Assembly (NCBI GenBank): GCA_002083475.1
Contig: LWDI01000032.1
Location: 47,209 to 111,208, forward strand
Reading direction: 5' to 3'
DNA length: 64,000 bases
Origin: Proteobacteria bacterium SG_bin5
GTDB lineage: Bacteria; Pseudomonadota; Alphaproteobacteria; Sphingomonadales; Sphingomonadaceae
Shown here: positions 14,812 through 24,416 of the stretch, in pieces
How positions within the stretch are numbered: the stretch's first letter is position 1
How the letters are laid out: each line of letters opens with the position of its first letter
Translations under genes and position numbers: made by a program
The notes under the pieces: generated by a model
Databases searched by the model: none
What the model saw: the letters and a program-made list of their open reading frames with translations, nothing else
Told to the model about the DNA's origin: nothing

Positions 14812-16577
14812 TGCAGAGCCGCTACATCGCCCTTATCCGGTCAGCAGTCGACGCCAATGCTGACCTGGCGGCACGATTTTCGGCGCGTGCGCGCGACCTC
14901 GAAGCGCTTGACCTTCGGTTCGACGATGGCCGGGTCAGCGTTGCCGTGATTGGGGCCATGCCGCTTCGTCTCGAAGGGCGTGGCATCATCCTGGGGTCGC
15001 TGTTTGCGCGCGGCGCGGCGCAACCGATCCGGGAACTGGACGCGGTGGAACGGGCGCGCATCGGCGCAACGCGCGGCGTTCACCTGATCGAGCATTATTG
15101 GGGGCGCTATGTCGCCATCCTGAATGAGCCGGACGGGCACCGCGTCGATATCGTCCGGGCACCGCTCGGGGACCTGCCTTGCTATGTCGTCGAAATCGAA
15201 GGAGTGACCGTCATTGCTTCGGACGTCGCCCTGCTTGTTGCGTTCGGCCTGTTCACCCCCGTCGTCGCCTGGGACGAAGTCGCGCGTCACCTCGCCACGC
15301 GCGACATGCGCGGCCCGGCAACCTGCTTTGGCGGCCTGCGTGAATTGCCCGGTGGCGAGCGGCTCAGCATCGTCGGCGGCAAGACAGTGGTCGAGGCGTT
15401 GTGGTCACCCTGGGCTTTCGCCGATCGTGGCCGACAGGTCGATGATGCGGATGAAGCCGCGCGCCGGCTGCGCACTACCGCGCTGGAGTGCGTGGCAGCC
15501 AGGGCCTCGGAATATGGACGGGTCGTGCTCATGCTGTCCGGCGGTCTCGATTCCTCGATCGTCGCGGCCTGCCTCGCCCGGCAGGGCTTGTCGTTCCATA
15601 GCCTGACCCTGGTCACCCAGGACGCGACCGGCGACGAGCGCGACTATGCGCGCCGGACGACCCAGTCCCTGGGCGCCGTCTTGACGGAGGCATATCGAGA
15701 CGTGTCGCGGATCGATATCGAGCGATCCGGCGCGGCGCACCTCCCTCGTCCGACGGTGCGCGCGTTTGTCCAGGAATCGAACCGCCTGGCCACCGAGGCG
15801 GCAGAAACGATCGGGGCAGGCGCGATCTTCAACGGCGGTGGCGGGGACAATGTGTTCTGTTCACTCCAGTCCACCGGGCCGGCAGCGGACCGCCTGCTGA
15901 CCTCCGGACTTGGCCCCTCCTTCCTGCGCACAGCGCGGGACATCAGCCAGCTCGCACCGGCGAGCCTGTGGGCCGTCACCAGCGACGCCGTGAGGCGTGC
16001 CTGGCTCGGCAAGCCGGCCATGCGGCATGTGCAGGACTTGAGTTTCCTGTCGCCGCGGGCCGTGGCGATGGTCGGACCGACGAACCTCCATCCCTGGCTC
16101 GTCCTCCCGCCCGGCGCACTCCCCGGCAAGGCGATGCACATCCGGTTGATGGCTTTTGCGCAAAGCTATGTGGAAGGCCATGACCCCCAGGATCTGCTAC
16201 CGACTGTTTCGCCGCTGCTATCCCAGCCGCTGGTCGAGACCTGCTTGGGCGTTCCGAGCTGGCTGTGGTTCGAGGGTGGACGAAATCGTGTCGTCGCGCG
16301 TCGCGCCTTTGCCGGAGATTTACCGGCAGACGTCATCTGGCGACGGTCGAAAGGCACGCCTGATAGCTTCGTGGCCCAGATATTCGAGACGCACCGCGCG
16401 GCGATCCGGCGGATGCTCGCCGATGGCGAGTTGGCCGCGCACGACATGCTCGATCTGCCCGCCGTGCTGGGCGTGCTCGACGATCCGCGGCCAGTCCATG
16501 GCGATGCGTTCAGGCGCATCCTGCAGTTCGCCGATGTCGAGGCCTGGGCACGCGCCTGGACTCGATCAGGGCGATGA
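14808..16577 (+). CDS. Lasso macrolactam synthetase (C protein, asparagine synthase-like)
   Basis: 589-residue ATP-dependent cyclase. It adenylates the side chain of Asp8 or Glu9 in the core peptide and forms the bond to the Gly1 amine. The asparagine-synthetase-like domain carries the ATP pyrophosphate loop Ser-Gly-Gly-Leu-Asp-Ser-Ser at 244-250. The N-terminal 200 residues resemble the glutaminase-fold domain without the catalytic Cys1, as in McjC. It starts within the last codons of the B gene and converges with the isopeptidase gene, overlapping its 3' end by 12 bp. Length is normal for the family. Confidence 0.93.
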   Translation: MMQSRYIALIRSAVDANADLAARFSARARDLEALDLRFDDGRVSVAVIGAMPLRLEGRGIILGSLFARGAAQPIRELDAVERARIGATRGVHLIEHYWGRYVAILNEPDGHRVDIVRAPLGDLPCYVVEIEGVTVIASDVALLVAFGLFTPVVAWDEVARHLATRDMRGPATCFGGLRELPGGERLSIVGGKTVVEALWSPWAFADRGRQVDDADEAARRLRTTALECVAARASEYGRVVLMLSGGLDSSIVAACLARQGLSFHSLTLVTQDATGDERDYARRTTQSLGAVLTEAYRDVSRIDIERSGAAHLPRPTVRAFVQESNRLATEAAETIGAGAIFNGGGGDNVFCSLQSTGPAADRLLTSGLGPSFLRTARDISQLAPASLWAVTSDAVRRAWLGKPAMRHVQDLSFLSPRAVAMVGPTNLHPWLVLPPGALPGKAMHIRLMAFAQSYVEGHDPQDLLPTVSPLLSQPLVETCLGVPSWLWFEGGRNRVVARRAFAGDLPADVIWRRSKGTPDSFVAQIFETHRAAIRRMLADGELAAHDMLDLPAVLGVLDDPRPVHGDAFRRILQFADVEAWARAWTRSGR

Positions 16578-18710
16578 CGCCGCTGGTCGGAGCTGCGCGC
16601 GCATCGCCTCCCACCGCTTATATTGCGCGGCCTTCGCGGGATCGGGATCGACATGGGATTGCAGCCAGAACTGGAACCAGTCGAGGTTGCGCTCATAGAT
16701 CGCGCGGCGGTGCGCGGGCTGCCATTTGATGTGGTGCTCACCGGGAAAGACGTACATCTCCACCGGCTGATTGGCCTCACGCAGCGCGGTGAAGGTCTCC
16801 AGGCCGAGCAGATATTCCTCGTCGGCGAGCTGCATCAGCAGCGGCCGGCCCATCGCTCGCGCATTGAGCGCCATCGAATAGGGGCTCCAAAACGCGGGGT
16901 CGTCGCGGCTCGCGGGCGGATAGCCCATTGCCCGCATCGCATCGGCATAGGCGATGCCGCCATAGATCATGACCGATTTCGGCTCGACGCAGCAGGTGCT
17001 GATCGCCGCTGCCGCGAATAGCCGCGTGTTGATCAGCGCGAAGCGCGCAGTCGACGCGCCATCGCTGAGGCCGGTGATGCCGATCCGTGCGGGATCGGCG
17101 ACGCCCCGGGCGATCACCATGTTCACGCCGGTGACCAGCGAAGACAACAGGCTCCGGCGTTCGGCCCACCCCTTGCCGTTGACGGCATTGACGTCGTCAT
17201 AGGATCGAATGCCGGGTTTCGCCTCCGCAAAGAAGGCGGGGCGCTCGATGCTCAGTACCGCGAAACCACGCGCCGCAAAGGCATGGATCGGATATTCATC
17301 GCCGGTGCCGCCGCGCAGGAAGCCGTCGCTATGATATTGCACGACGATCATCGGCAGCTTTGTGCCGGGTCGATAGTCGGGCGGCAGAACGAGATCGCCC
17401 CACGCCTCGAGCCCGAGGTCATTGCGCCACCGCAGCCGCTCGACCTTGCCAAGCCGGATCGATCCGAATTCGGGATTGGGGTCGTAGATCGGCCGCACAT
17501 CACCGCTACGGGGGTCGACCGATACCAGCCGGCGCGGGGTGACGGCATTCTCGGACGTGCATAGCAACGACAAGCCCGCGGGTGTGCAACCCAGCAGGAC
17601 ATCATCAGTGAGCAGCACGCGCCGCGGCTCGGCAGTGCCGGGAATCCAACGATAGAGCCCCATTTGCCCCTTCGCCCAGCCTTCGCGCCGCAGGAAGCGT
17701 AATTCCTTGCCCTCCCTGTCCCACCAGAGGCTCGTAAAGCCGCCGTCGCAATGTGCCCCAGTGCAGATCACGCGATTTCCGGAATCATCGACGACGACAA
17801 GCTGGAGGGGGCTGAGTGGAGACGCATCGCGATGTTCGGTCCATGCGTGCCTTCCGTCCGGCGAGACCGCCGACGGCGCGATCGAACTTCCCGACTGATC
17901 TTCGATCGGAACAAGCGTCCGCTCGGCAGCGTCCGCCGGCATGACATCCCCGTTTGCCGGATCGATCGTGAAGGCTTCGCGCGGCGCCGAGCCGGGGATG
18001 AGCGGCCGGGCCGCGACATTTGGGGCAAAGCGAGCATCATAGAGCCAGCCGCCGCGGCCTTCCTGTGCGATGCGGCGTCCGGCATCATCATCGCCCGGTT
18101 GCTCCACATAGACGATGCGCCGTCCATCATGCGTCCAAGCGACCGCCTCGACGTCAACCGGCGACCGGGTGACGACCTGTGCACCGCTGCCATCAGCGCG
18201 CGCGCGCCAAGCTTGAGTGACGCCCTGGTCACGCCGGAGATAGGCGATCCACCGACCATCGGGCGACCAGGCCGGCGTCAGCAAGGCCGGGAAACCGATA
18301 TCGACGATCAGGCCCCTGGCGACGGTGCTGTTGGTGATCATCTCGCCGCCGCGATCGAGGATATGCGGGTTTGGCGGGCCGGACAGACTGATCACGACAA
18401 GCGCACGGCAATAGCTGTTGGTGTCGGGATCGGCGCGGCTCAGGATAAATGCCGCCTGATGCCCGTCCGGCGAAATGCCGAGCGGGCTCGGCTGACCGAA
18501 CATTGACCCGTCAGGCTGCCCTATGTCGCGGAGTCGGAGCAGGTCGTCCGGGGTGATCGACCGAACCGCCTGGCGCGCTGGGCGAGGGGAGGACAATAGA
18601 TCTTCGCACGCAGCCATGGCGGGGACCGCAGTCGCGAGTATCCAGAGAGCAGGCAGGAAAGCGGCGGCGCGCGCAACGCGGCCTTGGGCCGTGCAGCGCG
18701 ATGCTACCAT
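16566..18710 (-). CDS. Lasso peptide isopeptidase (AtxE2-type, S9 family)
   Basis: 714-residue prolyl-oligopeptidase-like enzyme with a signal peptide (about residues 1-34). A beta-propeller follows (about 60-450) and then an alpha/beta-hydrolase domain. The nucleophile is Ser549 in Gly-Leu-Ser-Asp-Gly-Ala-Ser, the acid is probably Asp630 (Leu-Ala-Asp-Glu-Glu-Tyr), and the base is His659 or His660 (Gly-Glu-His-His). AtxE2-type enzymes open the isopeptide ring of their own cluster's lasso peptide, so the peptide can be taken up and recycled. It is co-directional with the TonB receptor and overlaps it by 7 bp. This places uptake and hydrolysis in one operon. Confidence 0.92.
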   Translation of the reverse strand: MVASRCTAQGRVARAAAFLPALWILATAVPAMAACEDLLSSPRPARQAVRSITPDDLLRLRDIGQPDGSMFGQPSPLGISPDGHQAAFILSRADPDTNSYCRALVVISLSGPPNPHILDRGGEMITNSTVARGLIVDIGFPALLTPAWSPDGRWIAYLRRDQGVTQAWRARADGSGAQVVTRSPVDVEAVAWTHDGRRIVYVEQPGDDDAGRRIAQEGRGGWLYDARFAPNVAARPLIPGSAPREAFTIDPANGDVMPADAAERTLVPIEDQSGSSIAPSAVSPDGRHAWTEHRDASPLSPLQLVVVDDSGNRVICTGAHCDGGFTSLWWDREGKELRFLRREGWAKGQMGLYRWIPGTAEPRRVLLTDDVLLGCTPAGLSLLCTSENAVTPRRLVSVDPRSGDVRPIYDPNPEFGSIRLGKVERLRWRNDLGLEAWGDLVLPPDYRPGTKLPMIVVQYHSDGFLRGGTGDEYPIHAFAARGFAVLSIERPAFFAEAKPGIRSYDDVNAVNGKGWAERRSLLSSLVTGVNMVIARGVADPARIGITGLSDGASTARFALINTRLFAAAAISTCCVEPKSVMIYGGIAYADAMRAMGYPPASRDDPAFWSPYSMALNARAMGRPLLMQLADEEYLLGLETFTALREANQPVEMYVFPGEHHIKWQPAHRRAIYERNLDWFQFWLQSHVDPDPAKAAQYKRWEAMRAQLRPAASSP

Positions 18711-21277
18711 GACTTGGCGATCCCGATCCCGATGTAGCGACCGACCGGCAAATAATTGGTCGAGTCGTAAGCGGTGTCGGAATAGACCGATGTCGCGATC
18801 GTCGTTGGATGGTCGTCAAAGGCGTTCTGCAAAGTCAGGCTGAGTTCGAGGCCGCGCAGCGGGCCTTGGACGGCGCCGAACGCATAGCGTGCTGTGAAAT
18901 CGACCGTGTCCATCCCATCGACCGATATGGCCGGGGTCGAACGGATGTCCTCGACGCCCCCGATATGGTTTGCCGTTGCATTGAGGGTCAGGCCACCCTT
19001 GCTCCAAGTAATGCTACCCCGGCCTCGCCAATGCGGCGGATTGAAGAGGGTGCCGGCCTTGGCGAGAACCGGCGCTCCAGGCGTGAGCTGCTGGTTGCTT
19101 TCGAGGTAGCTGGCGTTAAGCGCGAGGCCCAGCGTGCCGCGATTGGCCCCGAGATCGGTCCGATAGTCGGCGAGGAAATCGACGCCGTGGATCGACTGGC
19201 GGCCGGCATTGACGTTGCTGTTGTCGACGATCGCGACGACATTGCCGGGGGTGTAGGCTTGACCCGAGACATTGAAAAATTGCGCCGCGTTGGCGATCGC
19301 CGCCGTCACCGCGTTCGCGCCCGGCGCCAGTGCGACCTGGCCCGCATATAGCGGGTTGCTGAGCGCCTGGGCCTGGAAACTGATCGGCGTCACGATACGG
19401 TCGGTGTAGTGGGTCGAGAAATAGCCGAGTTGGAGACGTAGCCCCGGCACCGTATGTGGCGTAAACTCGATCGTGGCGGTCCAGGTCCCGGCGCGCTCGG
19501 GCTTCAATGTCGGGTTGCCGCCCTGGACCAGCAGAACGGTCGCGCTTGCCGGATAGCCGGCGCCGCCCAGACTGGCGGCTGGGTAGAGGAGCGCGCTTCG
19601 GGCCTGATATTGTTGGAAGAGCGTCGGCGCGCGGAACGACCGGCCCCAACTTCCTTTGATGGCGATATCGGCCGTCGGCGCATATATGATGCCGAGCTTG
19701 GGGGTCGCGACCGCATCGACGCCGGGGTAGCGCTCGTAGCGGACGGCCCCGCTCAGGTTGAGACGGTCGATCCCAGCAATGCCCTGCCCGGCGGAAACGA
19801 GCGGGAGATTGAGTTCGCCATAGGCATAATAGCTGTCCTGCGACTTGTTCACATTGTTGAGATTACCGTCGCCGCGAAAGGCATTGAGGCGATTGTCGCG
19901 ATAGCCGGCGCCGATGGCCAGCTTCACCGGACCGCCGGGCAGGCGGAAGAGGCTGCCATCGGTGGCCAACTCGACCGAGCGGCCGCTGTTGCAGTAGCAG
20001 ACGAAATTGGCGCTGGTCCGGGCGGTGCCGGCATAGCTGTCGCTGTGCAGCTCCACCTTTTCCTCGCCATAGACGCCGGAGAGCGACAGGCGCCAGTCCT
20101 TGCCCAGGTCGAGCTTGAGCGAAGGCGCGATGGCGAAGGAGCGGCTCGTTGAACTCTGCTCGGTGTGGCTGACGGCGAGATCGCCGGCCGTGTTGAGCGG
20201 AAAGCCCGACAGGCTCCAGCGCTTGTTGAAGAGGGCGTCAACCGTGAATTCAAGACGATCGGTGATCGCCTGATGTCCCGCCAGCGCCACGGCATCCCGC
20301 CGCAGCGCCGGGTAGATGGTGACGCCGGGACGCGACGATGCATAAGAGCGGTCATCGGAAAGGATGTCGGTGTTGCGTGCGAACTCATAGGCGGCGATCA
20401 GGCCACCCGAACCCCATCGCTTGCCTGCGACCGCGCCATATTGCTGCTGGAAATTGCCACCATCGGTCGATCCACCGATGTTCGCACGCGTTTCGAGACC
20501 ATCATAGTCGCGTTTCAGGATGATGTTGGCGACGCCCGCGACGGCATCGGAACCGTACAGCGCCGATGCGCCATCGGCGACGATCTCGATCCGGTCGACC
20601 ATGCCCAGCGGGATCGCCGAAACATCGATGCCTTGGCGCGATCCATTATAAGCGAGGCGGTGACCATTGAGCAGCGTCAACGTCGCATCGCTGCCAAGTC
20701 CACGCAGGTTGATGGTCGAGGCGCTGCCGACGTTGATACCGCTGGCCGCCGGCACGTTGTTGCCGACACCCGGATTCTGCCCGCCGCCGAAATTCTGCGG
20801 GATGTTGCGCACGACCTCGGCGACACTGCTCTGCCCGGCATCGCGCATGTCCTTCTGGTCGAGCCGGATCATCGGCGACGCGACCGGCGCGCCGCGAATC
20901 CGGCTGCCGGTCACGACGATGTCCGAACCGTCCGCTTCCGCCGAGACGTCCTGCGCGGCTGGTGCTCGCTCAACGATAAGGCTGGAGCCCGCCAGCCTCG
21001 CGCGCAGACCCGATCCCCGCAACAGCGCCGAAATAGCCTCGACAGCGGTGAACCGCCCCGACAAAGCGGGAGCGATTTTGCCATCGACCAGCGCTGAGGA
21101 GACAATGACGTTGGTGCCGGACGCATCGGCGACGGCGCGCAGCGACGTCCCAAGGGGCTGGGCGGGAAGATCGTAACGCCGCTGGTCAGCCTGTTGCGCA
21201 TGAGCTGGTGCCGCCAGCGCGATGATCGATGTGCCCGCAACGCACACGTAAATGCTTCTCGAAAACCGTCCGATCAC
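18704..21277 (-). CDS. TonB-dependent receptor with N-terminal STN signalling domain
   Basis: 857-residue outer-membrane receptor. A signal peptide (about 1-27, ending Ala-His-Ala-Gln) is followed by a secretin/TonB short N-terminal domain (about 34-106) of the FecA type. Next come the TonB box Asp-Ile-Val-Val-Thr-Gly-Ser-Arg, a plug with Ile-Asn-Leu-Arg-Gly-Leu-Gly, and a beta-barrel ending in aromatic Trp. The STN domain is what such receptors use to signal to FecR. In astexin and caulonodin clusters this receptor imports the lasso peptide or a related ligand. Here it is placed between fecR and the isopeptidase, so the ligand is most likely the product of the precursor at 13969. Confidence 0.9.
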   Translation of the reverse strand: MIGRFSRSIYVCVAGTSIIALAAPAHAQQADQRRYDLPAQPLGTSLRAVADASGTNVIVSSALVDGKIAPALSGRFTAVEAISALLRGSGLRARLAGSSLIVERAPAAQDVSAEADGSDIVVTGSRIRGAPVASPMIRLDQKDMRDAGQSSVAEVVRNIPQNFGGGQNPGVGNNVPAASGINVGSASTINLRGLGSDATLTLLNGHRLAYNGSRQGIDVSAIPLGMVDRIEIVADGASALYGSDAVAGVANIILKRDYDGLETRANIGGSTDGGNFQQQYGAVAGKRWGSGGLIAAYEFARNTDILSDDRSYASSRPGVTIYPALRRDAVALAGHQAITDRLEFTVDALFNKRWSLSGFPLNTAGDLAVSHTEQSSTSRSFAIAPSLKLDLGKDWRLSLSGVYGEEKVELHSDSYAGTARTSANFVCYCNSGRSVELATDGSLFRLPGGPVKLAIGAGYRDNRLNAFRGDGNLNNVNKSQDSYYAYGELNLPLVSAGQGIAGIDRLNLSGAVRYERYPGVDAVATPKLGIIYAPTADIAIKGSWGRSFRAPTLFQQYQARSALLYPAASLGGAGYPASATVLLVQGGNPTLKPERAGTWTATIEFTPHTVPGLRLQLGYFSTHYTDRIVTPISFQAQALSNPLYAGQVALAPGANAVTAAIANAAQFFNVSGQAYTPGNVVAIVDNSNVNAGRQSIHGVDFLADYRTDLGANRGTLGLALNASYLESNQQLTPGAPVLAKAGTLFNPPHWRGRGSITWSKGGLTLNATANHIGGVEDIRSTPAISVDGMDTVDFTARYAFGAVQGPLRGLELSLTLQNAFDDHPTTIATSVYSDTAYDSTNYLPVGRYIGIGIAKSW

Positions 21278-21372
21278 TCCATGAACTCCCCATTGAGACG
21301 CACTTTGCGGCGTCGTTCGGGGCGCTTGACGACAGAGGGCGGCGGCTTGCCCCCTCCCGTGACAAATTTATT

Positions 21373-22401
21373 TCAGGTGGCCGGGACCGGCGCCAGAGCG
21401 GAAATCACGACATCGCCCTCAGGGGTTTTCGCCGCATGTAGGCCGAGCGAGTCGGCGATACCCTGCGCCAGGCCGGCAGCGTCGCCGGTATGATAGGCGC
21501 CGGTGATACGCACGTCGCCAAGCGCGGGATCGGCGAGGCTGATCCGGACGGTGCTGTAGCGATTGGCCTGAGCAATGGCGTCGGCAAGCCGCGTGCGGTC
21601 GAAGTTCAGCATGCCCGTGGGCCATTGAGCATCGGTCGCGGCGGCCGGCTGCGGGACCACCAAAGGCTCAGCGGCGCCGAAAGCAATCTGCTGGCCCGGG
21701 CTGAGGCGCACCATGGTCGGTTGGGACGTGTCCGCGGCCGAAGGACCGTCACGCACCTCGATGACGCCGCGCAGCAGGATCACCTTCACGCGGTCACCGG
21801 CAACAGCGACGTCGAAGATCGTCCCGCGGGCGGTCACCGAACCGTTGCCCGCCATGACGACGAACGGGCGCGCGGCGTCATGCGCGACGTCGAAGCGCGC
21901 GCGGCCGCGCGAGAGATAGAGACGGCGTTCGCTGGCGGTGAATGCGACGCGCAGCACGCTGTCGGTATCGAGCGTGACAGTCGAACCGTCCGCCAGCGCA
22001 ACCCGGCGTATCTGGCCGATGTTCGACGCGAATTGCGCGGCCTGGGGCGGACGATCGTGCCGGAACAGTCCGACGCCGCCGATGGACAGACCGAGGATCG
22101 CCACGACCAGCACGGCCGCCGCGGCAAAGGCGTAGCGCAGCTCGGTCCGCTCGAAAAAACGCCGCCGTTCGGGCAGAGCGCGTGTGCGCCCGAAACTGGT
22201 CTGGGCGAGGAACGCGGCGCTGTCCCACGCGCGCTCGGCGCGCGCATAGGCCGCCGCATGGCGCGGATCGGCGGTTCGCCAGCGCTCGAACGCCGCGCGA
22301 TCGACCGCGGCGTCGGGATCATGGATCAACGCCACCCAATCGGATGCCTCGCGACGCACCGCGTCATCGGATTTTGTACCACGGCCGGACATTGTCGTCA
22401 C
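21373..22401 (-). CDS. FecR family anti-sigma/transducer
   Basis: 342-residue inner-membrane regulator. The N-terminal cytoplasmic part has the DUF4880-like Trp-x-x-Leu ... Asp-Pro-Arg-His-Ala-Ala-Tyr-Ala-Arg-Ala block. A single membrane helix follows at about 94-113, then a periplasmic FecR domain with Ala-Asp-Gly-Ser-Thr-Val-Thr-Leu-Asp-Thr-Asp-Ser. It would receive the signal from the receptor's STN domain and release the sigma factor. It overlaps the fecI stop by 4 bp. Between this gene and the receptor lies a 95-bp gap. Confidence 0.92.
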   Translation of the reverse strand: MTTMSGRGTKSDDAVRREASDWVALIHDPDAAVDRAAFERWRTADPRHAAAYARAERAWDSAAFLAQTSFGRTRALPERRRFFERTELRYAFAAAAVLVVAILGLSIGGVGLFRHDRPPQAAQFASNIGQIRRVALADGSTVTLDTDSVLRVAFTASERRLYLSRGRARFDVAHDAARPFVVMAGNGSVTARGTIFDVAVAGDRVKVILLRGVIEVRDGPSAADTSQPTMVRLSPGQQIAFGAAEPLVVPQPAAATDAQWPTGMLNFDRTRLADAIAQANRYSTVRISLADPALGDVRITGAYHTGDAAGLAQGIADSLGLHAAKTPEGDVVISALAPVPAT

Positions 22402-23006
22402 TCGTCGCCCAAGACACGCTCGATCTCGGCGATGGCCCGGCTCATCTGCTTGCGCACGCCGCGCACGCTCATGCCGATGCGTTCCGCGACTTCCGCATGA
22501 CTATATCCATCGAGTCGACACGCCATGAATATCTCCCGCGTCCGTGGCTGGAGCCGCTGCATAGCGGTTTCGAGACGATTGATCATATCCCGCGCCTCCA
22601 ACTGGTCGAGCGGATCGCGCCCGGCGAGCGGGATCTCGTCGATCGGCACATGAAAGGCGGCGGAGCGGCGCGCGGCGAATTTCGCGCGGTCGCGCAGGAG
22701 ATTGCCGGCGATCCGGGACAGATAGGCTTCGGGACGATCGACGGCGGCGCCGGCATCGCCGTCACGCCGGGCCAACCGCTCGAAGGTCTCGTGGACGAGA
22801 TCGAGCGCGTCGTCGTTGCCTGAGCGACGGGAAAAGAAACGCAGCAGGCGCGGCGCGTGCGCGCGATAGAGCGCGTCGAGCGAGCGGGCCGGTGTGGGAG
22901 ATGGGGTGAGAGGCGAAGCGCGGTCTTCGGGCGGCAGCGGATCATCATCGGCGACGCGCGGCGCGCCGACAGCGATGATCTCGTCGGACGCCAGGTTCAG
23001 CCGCAT
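22398..23006 (-). CDS. FecI-type ECF sigma factor
   Basis: 202-residue ECF sigma factor. Region 2 (Asp-Ala-Leu-Asp-Leu-Val-His-Glu-Thr-Phe) and region 4 (Gly-Tyr-Ser-His-Ala-Glu-Val-Ala-Glu-Arg-Ile-Gly-Met-Ser) are intact. About 40 residues precede region 2 and may be a shorter protein in reality. With fecR, the TonB receptor and the isopeptidase it forms a cell-surface signalling operon that likely switches on when the lasso peptide, or a complex of it, binds the receptor. Confidence 0.9.
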   Translation of the reverse strand: MRLNLASDEIIAVGAPRVADDDPLPPEDRASPLTPSPTPARSLDALYRAHAPRLLRFFSRRSGNDDALDLVHETFERLARRDGDAGAAVDRPEAYLSRIAGNLLRDRAKFAARRSAAFHVPIDEIPLAGRDPLDQLEARDMINRLETAMQRLQPRTREIFMACRLDGYSHAEVAERIGMSVRGVRKQMSRAIAEIERVLGDE

Positions 23007-23098
23007 CGGTCGGCACCGGCATGCCGGCTCAGCTCATCGGGCGATATCCGTTCTCGGCGCATATCCGGCCTGCCTCCAGGTGCGAGGCGGACCTGCGG

Positions 23099-23200
23099 GA
23101 GCCGGGCGTTGAGAACATGCAAAAGAACATGCGCCGCCACCTTTAGCCGAAACGGCCTGGACAGATGCGACGGCCACCCGGCCGCAACGACGAGGTGCGG
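23099..23200. repeat. Imperfect direct repeat, copy A
   Basis: This 102-bp stretch and 24417-24525 share the same start (GAGCCGGGCGTTGAGA), middle (GGCCACCCGGCCG) and end (GAGGTGCGG), with small gaps and substitutions. The two copies bracket the nucleotidyltransferase-HEPN gene. The rest of the 325-bp gap between fecI and that gene contains nothing else I can support. Confidence 0.7.
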
Positions 23201-23331
23201 AGGGATCGATTTCTCAAGCGGGGTTCTCAAGCCCCGGCGGCGCTACGCGACGCAGCCGCAGATTAGGCGCAGATCAAAGATAAAGGCAAGACGGCCGACA
23301 GCGTCGCCAAATTGATGCCGGAAAGGGAAAA

Positions 23332-24237
23332 TCAGTGCCCGGCTTTGGTCCGAAGCGTTTCGAGATGCTCGCGCGAAACTTGCTCGACCACGTCGCGCAA
23401 GGTTCGCACGCAGGCGAGGATCGCGGTCAGATCGTCGACGTCGATCTGATAGGCGGTCGAATAGCGCGCCTCGACATAGGCACGCTTGAGGAGCTGGAAG
23501 CGGCGGCGGTCGAGACGCCGATCGCGCGGCCAGACATCAATCAGCCGGGGTTCGCTGTCCTCCGCGAGCGAGCGGAGGAACTTGATGTTGTGCGAGCGCG
23601 GGAAATAGAGCGTCCGCACGAGCAGGAAGCAGATATAGGCGCGTTCGGTAGCCTGATGCAGCGTAAAGGCTGCGTCCTTCCACTTGCCTTTTTCAATGCA
23701 AAATTCAGCAATCTCTATCGCGTCAGTGATCTTTTCGAGCCACTCCTCGAAACAGGCCTTCGCCATCAGATAGGCATCGGTCGAGGTGAGCGGCATCGGC
23801 GTCGCCAGCGGATGGCAGGGCAGCTCGTAGAGCACGATGCCGTCGCGCGCGATATCGACCCAGAAATACTCGCCGCGCTTCAATGACTGGTTCACCTCGT
23901 CGAGCGCATGGACGATGATGTTGACCGGCCGTTGGATCGCGGCGTCGCGCAGAATTCTGTCCTCGGCGACGTACCAGTAATGGGCGATATCGGTCAGGTC
24001 GCTGTGGTTGACGACCACGAGCAGATCGAAATCGGACTGATAGCCATTCTCGGGTTCGTCGACCCAGTCGTCGCGCGCATAGCTTCCGAACAGGATGACT
24101 TTGAGGATCTTGCCGTTCTTGCGCGACGGCGAGGTCGCCTTGGCGATGGCCTCGGCGAACTCGTCCATCAGCACGCCCTGGACCCGGTCCAGTTCGCCCC
24201 GCTGCGCCGCAGGCAGATGATCGATATCCTTTCTCAT
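23332..24237 (-). CDS. Fused nucleotidyltransferase (MNT)-HEPN protein
   Basis: 301-residue fusion. The N-terminal minimal nucleotidyltransferase has Gly51-Ser52-Tyr-Ala-Arg and Asp69-Phe-Asp71-Leu-Leu-Val, the standard active-site pattern. The C-terminal half is a helical HEPN-like domain with His-Gln-Ala-Thr-Glu-Arg-Ala-Tyr and a late Arg-Ala-Tyr-Val-Glu-Ala-Arg. Separate MNT and HEPN proteins form toxin-antitoxin pairs in which the MNT part AMPylates the HEPN RNase. Here both parts are in one chain. I chose the ATG at 24237 (12 codons inside the longest frame). It lies alone between two direct repeats and shares no operon with its neighbours. A defence or self-regulated toxin role is plausible. 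Confidence 0.78.
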   Translation of the reverse strand: MRKDIDHLPAAQRGELDRVQGVLMDEFAEAIAKATSPSRKNGKILKVILFGSYARDDWVDEPENGYQSDFDLLVVVNHSDLTDIAHYWYVAEDRILRDAAIQRPVNIIVHALDEVNQSLKRGEYFWVDIARDGIVLYELPCHPLATPMPLTSTDAYLMAKACFEEWLEKITDAIEIAEFCIEKGKWKDAAFTLHQATERAYICFLLVRTLYFPRSHNIKFLRSLAEDSEPRLIDVWPRDRRLDRRRFQLLKRAYVEARYSTAYQIDVDDLTAILACVRTLRDVVEQVSREHLETLRTKAGH

Positions 24238-24416
24238 TGGGGAGATTCTGTGCGAGCGGGCCGATATTGGCAAGCATAAGCCATGGTCAGCTCACGAATT
24301 TCACACTATCCCCAAGATGTTCGGCGGTGCTGGATGGCCGGCCTCGCCGGCGGCGCGGCACTCAAGCGCGTTTCTCAACTTCCAGTACCGTCGGACACCG
24401 ACATCCGAAGCCACGA

